A stretch of 64,000 nucleotides of DNA from NCBI RefSeq assembly GCF_044582145.1, contig NZ_JBDODO010000005.1; one strand, 5' to 3'. Of the stretch, positions 55,353 through 63,042 are shown piece by piece (within the stretch, counting starts at the first letter, position 1; each line of letters opens with the position of its first letter). This DNA comes from Guyparkeria sp016278265 (GTDB lineage Bacteria; Pseudomonadota; Gammaproteobacteria; Halothiobacillales; Halothiobacillaceae). The notes beneath the pieces were generated by a model that ran no database searches, was not told the DNA's origin, and worked only from the letters and a program-made list of their open reading frames with translations. A program made the translations under genes and the position numbers.

Positions 55353-56162
55353 ATGAGTGACCAAACCGAATCAACCCGGCAGATCGGGAAGTTTTGGGCG
55401 CTGAGTGACGTTTTCCGGGTGGTTGATGCCGTCGCGCTCGTGGCTGGTATCGAGCCGACAAAGGTCTATTGGTTCAAACCGGACAATGGGCGCAATTTGC
55501 CGACGCCTCACAGCATTGATGCCAACAACCTGGACCCCGGATTAGCGGACCTTGAGACCGTGCTGTCTGCTATCTCCAACGCGATCCGTGAAGACAAGCT
55601 GCCGGCGACCGTGCGCTATTCGGCCCGCGAATATGGCTATGCAGACGCAGTGACCGACATGGACTACCGGGAGGCCGGAGAAACCGCGCCGTTCGGAATG
55701 AACCCCGAGTACGGCAACACCGCCGACGAAGACGAAGAGTTCCACCAGTCCGAGGGCGGGTCATTCTTCTACAAGCAATTCCCTGATTGGTTCGAGACGA
55801 CCGTGGCGCGTGATGACCTGGTCTCCTGGCTGGAGTCGCGCCGATTTCCCGTTCCGTTTTTCGGCCTCGAATCAGAAGGGAAGCCCGCATATCTCGACCG
55901 CGAACACCCGCGCTACTCCCCGAAGCTGGCGGCCGCTGTTCGCGCATGGGAAGCGATGGAGGATGACGAGCTGTGGAGCGGGCAGAGCCCGAAATCAGCC
56001 GCGACCAAATGGCTGGAGTCTCACTATTCCGAGCTTGACCTGGTGACAACGGACCGCGAAACGGGCAAGCGCAAGATGAATCAGACCGGAATCGAGCAAG
56101 CCGCCGCCGTCGTCAACTGGCGACCGCAAGGCGGATCACCGAAAACCCCAGGCGGGGACTGA
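55353..56162 (+). CDS. Island-associated hypothetical protein
   Basis: The 269-residue protein begins about 45 bases after int with AGAGGGAAAG upstream. It includes FWALSDVFRVVDAVALVAGI near the N terminus, an acidic middle, and LDREHPRYSPKLAAAVRAWE followed by SPKSAATKWLESHYSELDL near the C terminus. The HPRYSPKLAAAVRAW phrase is, from memory, common in uncharacterised proteins encoded beside integrases. It ends with a probable HTH-like or DNA-contacting tail (NQTGIEQAAAVVNW). No function is assigned. Confidence 0.8.
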   Translation: MSDQTESTRQIGKFWALSDVFRVVDAVALVAGIEPTKVYWFKPDNGRNLPTPHSIDANNLDPGLADLETVLSAISNAIREDKLPATVRYSAREYGYADAVTDMDYREAGETAPFGMNPEYGNTADEDEEFHQSEGGSFFYKQFPDWFETTVARDDLVSWLESRRFPVPFFGLESEGKPAYLDREHPRYSPKLAAAVRAWEAMEDDELWSGQSPKSAATKWLESHYSELDLVTTDRETGKRKMNQTGIEQAAAVVNWRPQGGSPKTPGGD

Positions 56163-56243
56163 CGAACCTACCCCCTCTAGCAAAGCCCGTCACGATAGGG
56201 TTCGAGGGATCTCAGCGAGTCGAGGTCAGCACCTACCCACCCC

Positions 56244-56282
56244 AGGTTGCACCCGCTCTACGGGATGGGTTTTCTGCAACCT
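56244..56282. promoter_or_regulatory. Inverted repeat upstream of the AlpA-like gene
   Basis: AGGTTGCA (56244-56251) and TGCAACCT (56275-56282) form a perfect inverted repeat with a 23-base spacer, in the 192-base gap before the regulator gene. It could be an operator for the AlpA-like protein or an RNA hairpin; no T run follows. Confidence 0.4.
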
Positions 56283-56354
56283 GCCCACCTATTCGCCGCC
56301 CCGTTCCCGCCCTAGTTTTATTCCGTGTTCAACGAAACCCACGGGGTAAGACGC

Positions 56355-56573
56355 ATGACCAGAAACACCCATGCCGGCCCGGCCTATCAGGGCCAAGCCA
56401 TCATCCGTCCGCGTGAGGCGGCCGCCTATCTGGGGATCGGTAAATCGACCCTCTACCGGTTTGTCGAGCGCGGGGAGCTTCCACGTCCTATCAAGCTGTC
56501 GGCACAGGTAACCGGCTGGCGGCTGTCCACCCTCGACCAGTTCATTGCCGACCGGCAGGGGGTGGAAGCATGA
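56355..56573 (+). CDS. AlpA-family excisionase/regulator
   Basis: The 72-residue protein contains IIRPREAAAYLGIGKSTLYR and FVERGELPRPIKLSAQVTGW, then RLSTLDQFIADR. This is the MerR-like winged helix of AlpA/Vis regulators that control satellite integrases. The ATG at 56355 follows GGGGTAAG by 4-5 bases. Its stop overlaps the next start (ATGA). Confidence 0.9.
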   Translation: MTRNTHAGPAYQGQAIIRPREAAAYLGIGKSTLYRFVERGELPRPIKLSAQVTGWRLSTLDQFIADRQGVEA

Positions 56574-56782
56574 CCGCCCGCGCCTACCACCTTACCGACC
56601 GCCGCGCCCTGCCGACCGTGTTCCCGCCGATCCTGATTCGCCACATGGTGGCCGGTCCCTTCGCCAGTCGAGCGGAGGCCGAAGCCTACCGCCGCCGGCA
56701 CGAGCTGAACGCCGCCGAAGTCCGGTCGCGTAATGCGCTGGCCGCTGAGATCGAGGCAAACGAGCGGGAGGCTGTGGCATGA
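56570..56782 (+). CDS. Small island protein, unknown
   Basis: The 70-residue frame begins with an ATGA overlap with the AlpA-like gene and ends in an ATGA overlap with the next one, so it is held in a tight operon. It includes LTDRRALPTVFPPILIRHMV and a charged helix (SRAEAEAYRRRHELNAAEVR). No family is recognised. Confidence 0.65.
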   Translation: MTARAYHLTDRRALPTVFPPILIRHMVAGPFASRAEAEAYRRRHELNAAEVRSRNALAAEIEANEREAVA

Positions 56783-57102
56783 AACGAGAAACCCCCACAC
56801 ACCGCGAAGGTATGCAGGGGCCGGGGACACACCGTCAGCGTAGCACCGCCCAGGCACAGGGCCGGAGTGCCGAAGCACAACGCGCCCGCGTTCTCGCCCA
56901 CCTTCGCCAGCATCACCGCCTGACAACGATTGAGGCACGCGAGCGCCTTAACGTGTTGCACCCTGCCGGCCGTGTGTTTGAGCTGCGAGCCCGAGGCCAC
57001 CGCATCGAAACGCTATGGCGCACAGAGCGCGACGCCGCCGGCAACCCCCACCACGTTGCCGAGTACGTCCTAATGCCTGGAGCTGCGGAGGTGAGCCAAT
57101 GA
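56779..57102 (+). CDS. Small HTH-like protein
   Basis: The 107-residue protein is basic. After a polar N terminus it has RVLAHLRQHHRLTTIEARER and VLHPAGRVFELRARGHRIET, a pattern of the winged-helix type seen in small phage helix-turn-helix proteins (TTIEARE-x-L-x-x-P-A-R-V-x-E-L). ATGA overlaps join it to both neighbours. It may regulate the operon or help load the primase. Confidence 0.7.
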   Translation: MKRETPTHREGMQGPGTHRQRSTAQAQGRSAEAQRARVLAHLRQHHRLTTIEARERLNVLHPAGRVFELRARGHRIETLWRTERDAAGNPHHVAEYVLMPGAAEVSQ

Positions 57103-58037
57103 GCGCACGAACCCAGACAGGCGAGAGACAGGCAATCACGCCGCCCGAGCTTGCCATGCTGGCGGCCATGCGTGAGGCCGAGTTGGCCCCGGCCGAAGGT
57201 GCCGCCCTGGTTGCCGATGGTGATATGCGCCGATACCGGGTCGAGGGTGACAAACCCGGATCGAAAAACGGGTGGTACGTGCTGCACGGAGATCGAAACC
57301 CGGTCGGGGTGTTCGGTAGCTGGCGGACCGGGGCAAAGCACACGTGGCACGCCGATGCCTGGCAATCGCTGAGCGAGGCCGAGAAGGCAGAGCAACGGGC
57401 ACGCATTGCAACCGCCAAAGCCCAGACCGCTGCCGACCGAGCAAACCGCCATGCCATGGCCGCCAAGCGAGCCGCCAGCCTATGGGCGGGATCGGTCCCG
57501 GCCGATGCGGCCCACCCCTACGCTGCCCGAAAGCGGATCGAGCCCATGGGTGCCCGTCAGCAAGGCGGCCGCCTAGTGTTACCTATCCGCCGCCTATCCG
57601 ATTGGTCGCTTGCGTCCCTCCAGTTCATCGATCAACAGGGCGGGAAGCGCATGTTGTCCGGCGGGGCGAAGCGCGGGCATGCGATCCCTGTTCATGCACC
57701 CGAGCAACCGGACCGGCTGACCGTCTGCGAAGGATGGGCGACCGGCTGCACGCTGGCGGCAATGTCACCGGGCGACCTGGTGTTAGCCGCAATCGACGCC
57801 GGCAACCTGGAGCCCGTGGCGCTGGCGGCCCGTGAGCGTTGGCCCGACCTGCCGTTGGTGGTCGCTTGCGACAACGACCGCAAACACCCGGACCACAACC
57901 CCGGCATGGCAGCCGGGCGAGCCGCCGCGATCAATGCTGGCGGTCGGGTTATCTGGCCGGATTTCCCGCCGGGCGCGCCGCTGGAGATTTCCGACTTCAA
58001 CGACCTGATGGCCTATCACCAAGGGGGTGCCGAATGA
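57099..58037 (+). CDS. Toprim-domain primase-like protein
   Basis: The 312-residue protein has an N-terminal region with GWYVLHGDRNPVGVFGSWR. A Toprim fold follows: LTVCEGWATGCTLAAM (catalytic Glu), VLAAIDAGNLEPVA, and LPLVVACDNDRKHPDHNPGM (Asp-x-Asp). This is the primase type found with DUF927 helicases in phages, satellites and plasmids. It overlaps both neighbours by ATGA. With the downstream helicase it should make up a split version of the P4 alpha primase-helicase. Confidence 0.88.
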   Translation: MSARTQTGERQAITPPELAMLAAMREAELAPAEGAALVADGDMRRYRVEGDKPGSKNGWYVLHGDRNPVGVFGSWRTGAKHTWHADAWQSLSEAEKAEQRARIATAKAQTAADRANRHAMAAKRAASLWAGSVPADAAHPYAARKRIEPMGARQQGGRLVLPIRRLSDWSLASLQFIDQQGGKRMLSGGAKRGHAIPVHAPEQPDRLTVCEGWATGCTLAAMSPGDLVLAAIDAGNLEPVALAARERWPDLPLVVACDNDRKHPDHNPGMAAGRAAAINAGGRVIWPDFPPGAPLEISDFNDLMAYHQGGAE

Positions 58038-58414
58038 CAGAGACAGCACCCGAAACGAACCCGGCCCCCTTGCAAAACCGGGGGGACAGGTGGGACACGT
58101 GGTACAAGCCCGCCAGCATGCGGCCTGAGCCTGTACCACCGGCCATTTCCGAGGGTGGTGCAGGTGGTACAGACGAAACCGCCCCGGAGTTGCCCGAGCC
58201 GGTTGCACCGACTGAGGCACCGCCGCCCGAAACGCCGGAGCTGCCGGAACCGAAGCGCCCGAGCTTTGCGGTTTACAACGATTGGACCGAGTTGGGCCGG
58301 CCCGGCCTGTACTACCACGGCATGCGAGGCGGCAAAGGCGACAAACCGCCGGAGCCCTTCGACCTGTGGGTGTGTTCGCCAATCCACGTCGAGGCGATCA
58401 CCGCCAGCCCCTAG
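58034..58414 (+). pseudogene. N-terminal part of DUF927 helicase, ends at in-frame amber codon
   Basis: From the ATG overlapping the primase stop, 126 codons run to TAG at 58412-58414. The segment holds a Pro/Glu-rich linker and YNDWTELGRPGLYYHGMRGG then FDLWVCSPIHVEAITASP. After the TAG the same frame continues GDSFGRLLRFVNPDGQWREW, exactly as DUF927 proteins do, so the stop interrupts a single gene. CAG to TAG is the simplest change. The linker is crossed by 9-bp iteron-like repeats. Confidence 0.75.
58080..58171. repeat. Iteron-like 9-bp repeats, cluster A
   Basis: Units related to GGTGGTACA (complement TGTACCACC) are arranged head to tail: 58080-58088, 58089-58097 and 58098-58106. One inverted unit is at 58132-58140, then 58154-58162 and 58163-58171. 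The exact 9-base phasing within each run, and reading in different codon frames, argue for selection on DNA. Confidence 0.6.
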
Positions 58415-58435
58415 GGCGATAGCTTCGGCCGCCTG

Positions 58436-59953
58436 TTGCGGTTCGTGAACCCGGACGGCCAGTGGCGGGAGTGGGCAATGCCCATGCGCCTGCTGAATGC
58501 CGGGGGCGACGAGATGCGCGCCGAATTGCTCGACCTTGGGGTAAGGATCAACCCGGAGGCGCGAGCACGGCTTAACGCCTGGTTGATGCAATCGAGCCCG
58601 AGGCGACGAGTCACCGCCGCCACCCGCACCGGCTGGCATGGTGACGAGCTATTCATCCTGCCCCGGAAGACGATTGGCGAAGGCGACGTGAGCTATCAGA
58701 GCGAGCACCCGGCCGCCGATCAGTTCACCGCTGGCGGCACCTTGTCCGGCTGGCGGGATGAGCTCGCTTCGTTGATGGCGGGCAACCCCGTGCTGGTGTT
58801 CGCCGTGTCGGTCGGGTTCGCCGGGCCCCTGTTCGAGCGCGTGGCTTCTCACACCGGGCACGGGTTCCACTTTGTGGGTGACAGTTCGAGCGGCAAGACC
58901 ACCGGCTTGCACGCGGCCGCCAGCGTATGGGGTGGCCCTGATTTTGTACGCACCTGGCGAGCGACGGGCAATGGCCTGGAGGGCATCGCCGCCGCGCTGA
59001 ACGACACGTTGTTATGCCTTGACGAGATCAGCGAGGCGGACAGCCGGGAGATTGGTAGCACCGTCTATGCGCTTGGCAACGGAGTCGGTAAGACGCGCGC
59101 CGCCCGGACAGGGGCAGCACGACATGCCTACCGCTGGCGGGTGGCGATGTTGTCTACCGGGGAACGCACCTTGGCCGCCCACATGGCCGAAGGCGGACAC
59201 CGGCAGAAAGCCGGGCAGTCGGTCCGGCTGTTGGACATTCCCGCCAACCGCGCCCAAGGGGTGTTTGATGACCTGCACAAGCACGAGGGCGGCCGGTCGC
59301 TAGCGGACGCGATCAAGCGGGCCGCCGGTCGCCACTATGGGCACGCCGGCCCGGAGTTCGTGTGCCGGTTGATCGATGACACCCGAGACATGGGCGGGGA
59401 GTTGGAGCGAGCCTTGGCCCTGCCCGCCTTTGCCGGCCGCGATGGCCTGGAGGGTCGCGCCGCCAAGGCGTTTGCCGTGGCGGGGATCGCGGGCGAGTTG
59501 GCGACGGAATATGGCATTACCGGCTGGCCCGAAGGCGAGGCCATGCAAGCCGCCGCCGATCTGTTCGCCGTGTGGGCGAATGCCAAGGGTTCGGGTGTAA
59601 CCGAGGATCGGCAGGTGTGCGATGCCGTGGCGGCTTTTATCGACGCGCATGCCGACACTCGGTTTACCAATCTGGAGGGACCGGACAAGGTGACCACGCA
59701 CGCGGGCCGCGCTGGCTGGTGGCGTGAGCGCCACGGGGTGCGTGATTACCTGTTCACTCCGACCGGCCTTCGGGCCGCTTCCCCAGGCTTCGACACTGCC
59801 CGCATTGCCCAGGCATTGGACGTGGCCGGTTGGCTTGCTGACAAGGAAGCGGGTTACGGCAAGCGATCAAAGCAGGTACGCACGCCGGAGGGTAAGAAGC
59901 GGCTTTATGTCGTGAGACTGCCCGACGAGGGAGGCGACCATGGGGCTGGGTAA
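58436..59953 (+). CDS. DUF927 helicase, main body (probably not translated alone)
   Basis: The 505 codons after the amber stop hold the DUF927 region (RRVTAATRTGWHGDELFILP) and the P-loop HFVGDSSSGKTTGLHAAASV. LLCLDEISEADSREIGSTVY (Walker B-like) and LSTGERTLAAHM follow. The C terminus has a winged-helix-like segment (FTNLEGPDKVTTHAGRAGWW). The fold is a superfamily 3-like hexameric helicase used to replicate satellites and plasmids. The frame-opening codon here is a TTG without a ribosome binding site, so expression would need suppression of the TAG at 58412 or an internal start. Confidence 0.85.
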   Translation: MRFVNPDGQWREWAMPMRLLNAGGDEMRAELLDLGVRINPEARARLNAWLMQSSPRRRVTAATRTGWHGDELFILPRKTIGEGDVSYQSEHPAADQFTAGGTLSGWRDELASLMAGNPVLVFAVSVGFAGPLFERVASHTGHGFHFVGDSSSGKTTGLHAAASVWGGPDFVRTWRATGNGLEGIAAALNDTLLCLDEISEADSREIGSTVYALGNGVGKTRAARTGAARHAYRWRVAMLSTGERTLAAHMAEGGHRQKAGQSVRLLDIPANRAQGVFDDLHKHEGGRSLADAIKRAAGRHYGHAGPEFVCRLIDDTRDMGGELERALALPAFAGRDGLEGRAAKAFAVAGIAGELATEYGITGWPEGEAMQAAADLFAVWANAKGSGVTEDRQVCDAVAAFIDAHADTRFTNLEGPDKVTTHAGRAGWWRERHGVRDYLFTPTGLRAASPGFDTARIAQALDVAGWLADKEAGYGKRSKQVRTPEGKKRLYVVRLPDEGGDHGAG

Positions 59954-60338
59954 CGTGCTCGACCACATGACCACCCGCCGGCCTGTACCACCTGTACCAC
60001 CTGAGAAAAAGGCAGATGGTACATCTGAAACCGCGCCATGGCGGGGCTGTACCCCTTGTACCACCCGTACCACCGAAAATAGCAGGGGTCCGAGTCAAAA
60101 ACGGGAGGCCGCGCCGCAAGCACCAAAGGCAGAGCCGGCGGCATGGCCCGGCTTTGGTGTGCCGCCTTTGCCCTTGGTTCGCTGTCTCGACTGCCGACGC
60201 TTCGAGCGGATCGCACCCCGTGCCCGTGTCGGGCGATGCCTGGCGGGAGAACCGCCCCCGGCTTGTGGGTTCATGTTCGACACCGACCGCCGCCCCTGTT
60301 CGATCTGGCGGCCTGTGACTGTGGAGGGAGAGTCATAG
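59940..60338 (+). CDS. Cys-rich small protein with iterons in its 5' half
   Basis: The 132-residue frame overlaps the helicase end by 14 bases. The N-terminal 50 residues are mostly low-complexity (PVPPVPPEKK, CTPCTTRTT) and overlap iteron cluster B. The C-terminal 55 residues form a compact module with Cys82, Cys85, Cys100, Cys109 and Cys120 (LVRCLDCRRFERI, GRCLAGEPPPACGFMFDTDR, RPCSIWRP) that could bind a metal. A second, degraded copy of this module lies at 61891-61968. No family is recognised. Confidence 0.65.
   Translation: MGLGNVLDHMTTRRPVPPVPPEKKADGTSETAPWRGCTPCTTRTTENSRGPSQKREAAPQAPKAEPAAWPGFGVPPLPLVRCLDCRRFERIAPRARVGRCLAGEPPPACGFMFDTDRRPCSIWRPVTVEGES
59984..60075. repeat. Iteron-like 9-bp repeats, cluster B
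   Basis: TGTACCACC occurs at 59984-59992 and 59993-60001. A half site (TGGTACA) is at 60017-60023, then TGTACCCCT, TGTACCACC and CGTACCACC run without gaps at 60049-60075. The first pair reads as Pro-Val-Pro-Pro and the last three in another frame as Thr/Cys codons, so the protein does not explain them. Confidence 0.65.
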
Positions 60339-60445
60339 CGATGGCGGCCGAGCCAAGCAAGCCGGGTCAGAAAGTTAGAAAAAGTTAGTGCAGAGAGACA
60401 CGGAAGGAAGGCCCGCCCCGCATCGCAGACTTCCCAATGTCTTGG
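60252..60445 (+). repeat. Duplicated segment, copy 1
   Basis: 60252-60329 (Cys-module DNA) matches 61891-61968, and 60371-60445 matches 62207-62276 (shared core AGGCCCGCCCCG and CTTCCCA.TGTC.TTG). Only about 40 bases separate the two blocks here, against about 240 in copy 2. Confidence 0.7.
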
Positions 60446-60715
60446 TGCATCGCCTTCCTGGCGAGGGGGCCAATACGGACGATAGCAGACCGACATGCTC
60501 ACGCGCTCATGGCGGACGGGAAGTGCGCGGGTCCCTCTGAGAGTTGCCGGCCACGCGGGTGCGGCAGACCGCGGAGTTCGAATAATTTTCGGCCTGCCTT
60601 GGGGGTTGTTGTTGTCCCCCAGATACCGGAAGCGCCCACGCTTGCCAGCCCGCCCGACTGCAACGAATGGCCCAGCCTTGGCCGACCACGACACCGGAAC
60701 CGGGAGCACCAACCA
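60446..60715. other. Gene-poor stretch with a G5/C5 hairpin
   Basis: No supportable gene lies between the duplicated segment and the Nu1-like gene. A hairpin (CTTGGGGG-loop-TCCCCCAG region, 60598-60622) is the only clear structure; it is not followed by a T run. Confidence 0.4.
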
Positions 60716-60913
60716 ATGATCGACCTGGACACTCTGACGCCGCCACAACGCACCGTGGCCCGACTGTTGGGCATCCCCGCCCGACGCCTGCGACAACTGC
60801 AAGCAAGCGGGAAAGTGGCGCCGCCGGGCTCGACCCTGGGGGATCAGGTTCGCGGCTACACCGCCTACCTTCGACGTGCCGAGGAACGGGCACGGTCCCG
60901 ACGCTGGCGGTAG
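60716..60913 (+). CDS. Small DNA-binding protein, Nu1/small-terminase-like
   Basis: The 65-residue protein MIDLDTLTPPQRTVARLLGI has a short winged HTH (TVARLLGIPARRLRQLQASG). It ends with a segment like GDQVRGYTAYLRRAEERARS that resembles the second half of lambda gpNu1-type small terminase N domains (VQAYIRYLRE in relatives, from memory). Phage satellites commonly encode such proteins to redirect packaging. There is no large terminase in the window. An excisionase-like role is the alternative. Confidence 0.5.
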   Translation: MIDLDTLTPPQRTVARLLGIPARRLRQLQASGKVAPPGSTLGDQVRGYTAYLRRAEERARSRRWR

Positions 60914-61074
60914 GTTACTAGGGGCCCTTGCGCCGATGATCAATCACCATGGCCGGCACATTGCGGGTTTTTCTGCCGTTGGTATCGGGCTACTGTAAGG
61001 GCTGAGGTCAACAACATGGAGTGTCATTAAATGACGATGAGGGATTGCCCGGAGTGCGGCCATAGGGGGCTCTC

Positions 61075-61692
61075 ATGCCGCGCTGGATAGAAAACACGAT
61101 CCGTGTGCTGGTCTATGGGCCGGTTGCCATTATTTTCGCCGCGATCATCGGGTTTGGTTTCTATTTCGCTGGGGCTGGAGCCTATGACGCGATACTTGGA
61201 GAGCCCGCCGTCGATTCAAACCGTGAGGTCTACACTCCGGTCCCGATCGAAAAGCAAATCGAAATGGTTTACGGCAGTCCTGATGAAGTCAGTTCGCCTG
61301 AAACCAATGACAACCCCACGGCAGAAAATGCGCCGCCACAAGTTGCGAGCTCATCCGGTTGGTATCGATTCGCAGAAAGCAGCATCGTTGGCTGCAAGTC
61401 TCGTGGTGATTATGACCGGCTAGCTTCTTTTGCCGCGTCCGGTGACAAAGCGGCTTTTGCAAGGTCATTGAGCGCCCATCGGCTCCGTGGTGAGTGCCGC
61501 ATGTTCAACGCTGGTGACGTAGTCTTTTTGGGTGACCTCAGCTTTTCCATGCGGAAACTTCGGCCACATGGGCAGACAGATGCCTACTGGGTATCTGCCG
61601 GGCCAAACATGCTTGATCCAATTTCTGCGCCATCCGAGGAAGGCCCTTCTAAGTCCTGGGCAGAGAAAAACGCGAACCGTGGTTCGGAATAG
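61075..61692 (+). CDS. Single-pass membrane protein of unknown function
   Basis: The 205-residue protein has a short basic N terminus and one membrane helix (about 11-33, VLVYGPVAIIFAAIIGFGFY). An exported-looking domain follows (SSSGWYRFAESSIVGCKSRG, RLASFAASGDKAAFARSLSA, GDVVFLGDL). The pattern of two cysteines (CKS and GECR) and a compact C domain suggests a periplasmic module. No family is recognised. It is a cargo candidate of the satellite, since it sits beyond the replication genes. Confidence 0.7.
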   Translation: MPRWIENTIRVLVYGPVAIIFAAIIGFGFYFAGAGAYDAILGEPAVDSNREVYTPVPIEKQIEMVYGSPDEVSSPETNDNPTAENAPPQVASSSGWYRFAESSIVGCKSRGDYDRLASFAASGDKAAFARSLSAHRLRGECRMFNAGDVVFLGDLSFSMRKLRPHGQTDAYWVSAGPNMLDPISAPSEEGPSKSWAEKNANRGSE

Positions 61693-61890
61693 CGGGAGAG
61701 GCCGCAAGAGAGCGAGGTGGCAGGCATAGCGAGTCATTCGGGGCCCTGTACCCGCCCTACCCCACGCGGGAAGCGTAGAGCGTGCCTAAGGGCTAGGAAC
61801 CACCCGGCAAACTTGATTGACACCAAGCGGGTCCCTGGTCGATCCGTTGGCCTGCGGGTTCGCAGATGCGCCGGGTTCAACGTGTGCGAG

Positions 61891-62276
61891 CCGCCCCCGA
61901 CCTGCGGTTTCATGTTCGACACAGACCGCCGCGCCTGTTCGAGTTGGCGGCCTGTGCCTGCGGAGGGTGCGCCATGGGAATGATGACCGAGCGCGGCATG
62001 ATCGAGGCAATCGAGGAACGCCGAATCTATCTCGGCCTGCTTTGACGGGAGTTCATCCGGCCCAACCTCGACGGAGACCTCGCCGAAGCGTCCGGGATGT
62101 TGCTCGATGTGCTGGCGGTTCCACACGACGTGCTGAACCGGATCGAGAACAAGTGGAGTAAATGCACCGCGTGCGGGGATCGCGCTAGACTTGGTAAGGT
62201 CATTAAATGTTAGGAATAGTTAGAGCAAAAAGACGAAAAGGGAGGCCCGCCCCGCGCGGCAAACTTCCCAGTGTCC
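61891..62276 (+). repeat. Duplicated segment, copy 2
   Basis: Carries the second copy of the Cys module (CEPPPTCGFMFDTDRRACSS at protein level, no intact start) and, after a 240-base middle part, the second copy of the downstream block. The middle contains the small interrupted gene at 61974. Confidence 0.7.
61974..62213 (+). pseudogene. Small gene interrupted by in-frame TGA
   Basis: From ATG 61974 the frame reads MGMMTERGMIEAIEERRIYL then GLL and a TGA at 62043-62045. It continues without further stops: REFIRPNLDGDLAEASGMLL, DVLAVPHDVLNRIENKWSKC and TACGD, to a TAG at 62211. The continuity through the TGA suggests one 79-codon gene with a nonsense change (TGG to TGA). Function unknown; the C-x2-C near the end might bind zinc. 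Confidence 0.45.
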
Positions 62277-62382
62277 TTGTAGTGGTCAAGCCATCTTGAG
62301 CGCACCACCATGGGGGCGATTATCGAGTGGAGGATCGACCACCATCTTGACGAATTTTGCCGAGCAATGAAGGAAGCGGAGC

Positions 62383-62535
62383 ATGAGTGAAAGAAGGAAG
62401 AAGAAAGGTGGGGGCAATCAATTTGTTGGCCTCGAGGCTGCCTTTGGCTTGATAGTCGTTCTGCTGCTTGCAAGCTACGTTATCGGCACCATATGGATCT
62501 ACGTTGCTGACTATCTCAAGCACGGGCTGGGCTAG
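62383..62535 (+). CDS. Small single-pass membrane protein (50 residues)
   Basis: MSERRKKKGGGNQFVGLEAA is followed by one hydrophobic helix (FGLIVVLLLASYVIGTIWIY) and a short tail. AAGGAAGCGGAGC gives a good ribosome binding site. The positive N terminus predicts that end to be cytoplasmic. The start context (GGAAGCGGAGCATGAGTGA) is nearly repeated at 62612-62636 before the next gene. Confidence 0.6.
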   Translation: MSERRKKKGGGNQFVGLEAAFGLIVVLLLASYVIGTIWIYVADYLKHGLG

Positions 62536-62649
62536 GCACCGATCATACCCCCGGTTGAAGTTGTTGAGGTGGCGCTGAATGCGCTCCTCGTACTTGTGAA
62601 CATGATCTTCCTTTTCAAGGAGGCGGAGCATGAGTGAGGGAAAGATGAA

Positions 62650-62880
62650 ATGAGCCCCAGTGTTGCCATGTGGGTGGTCAATGTCCCGGCCTTCTTGTTA
62701 ATGCTTGGCGCCGTTGTCGGCGGCCGGGCGTTCGTGGGCAAGATTTACCCTGGCGCGGACAACGAAGGGCGCCGCGCGACAATCGGCATTGTCATTATGG
62801 TTTCATCCTGGTTTTTGTGGGTAGCCGTGATGACGCTTGGGTTCAGCCTGCTCGACCCCTTCATCGTCAAACCTAACTAA
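62650..62880 (+). CDS. Small two-helix membrane protein
   Basis: The 76-residue protein has two membrane helices (about 7-25 AMWVVNVPAFLLMLGAVVGG and 46-68 IGIVIMVSSWFLWVAVMTLG). The start ATG overlaps the TGA of a 7-codon leader (62630-62653, MSEGKMK), which has the ribosome binding site GGAGGCGGAG. Translation is probably coupled to it. With the 50-residue protein upstream it may form a membrane pair. Confidence 0.6.
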   Translation: MSPSVAMWVVNVPAFLLMLGAVVGGRAFVGKIYPGADNEGRRATIGIVIMVSSWFLWVAVMTLGFSLLDPFIVKPN

Positions 62881-63042
62881 ACAGGCGCTCGGTCTAGGCT
62901 CGTGCCTCTGCTTTTGTCTGAAAGGATTGCGGGCGGCGCACGCCGCCACCTGCCCGGCCCTAATGAATCACGAGACCGGAACCACCGGCACAACATTTAG
63001 GTGTTGGCCATGCCGCGCAAGCATTTTAATTCATAGGAATTT
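62881..63042. other. Short stretch without a gene
   Basis: About 160 bases; no supportable coding frame. The right end becomes abruptly AT-rich. Confidence 0.4.

Noticed and set aside
58412..58414. Pyrrolysine or programmed stop readthrough at the amber codon
   Set aside because: No pylT/pylS-like genes or stimulatory structure are visible; nonsense mutation or error is simpler.
62210..62631. Minus-strand frames of 87 and 103 codons
   Set aside because: They overlap the small membrane genes on the plus strand, which have good ribosome binding sites and sensible hydrophobic profiles.
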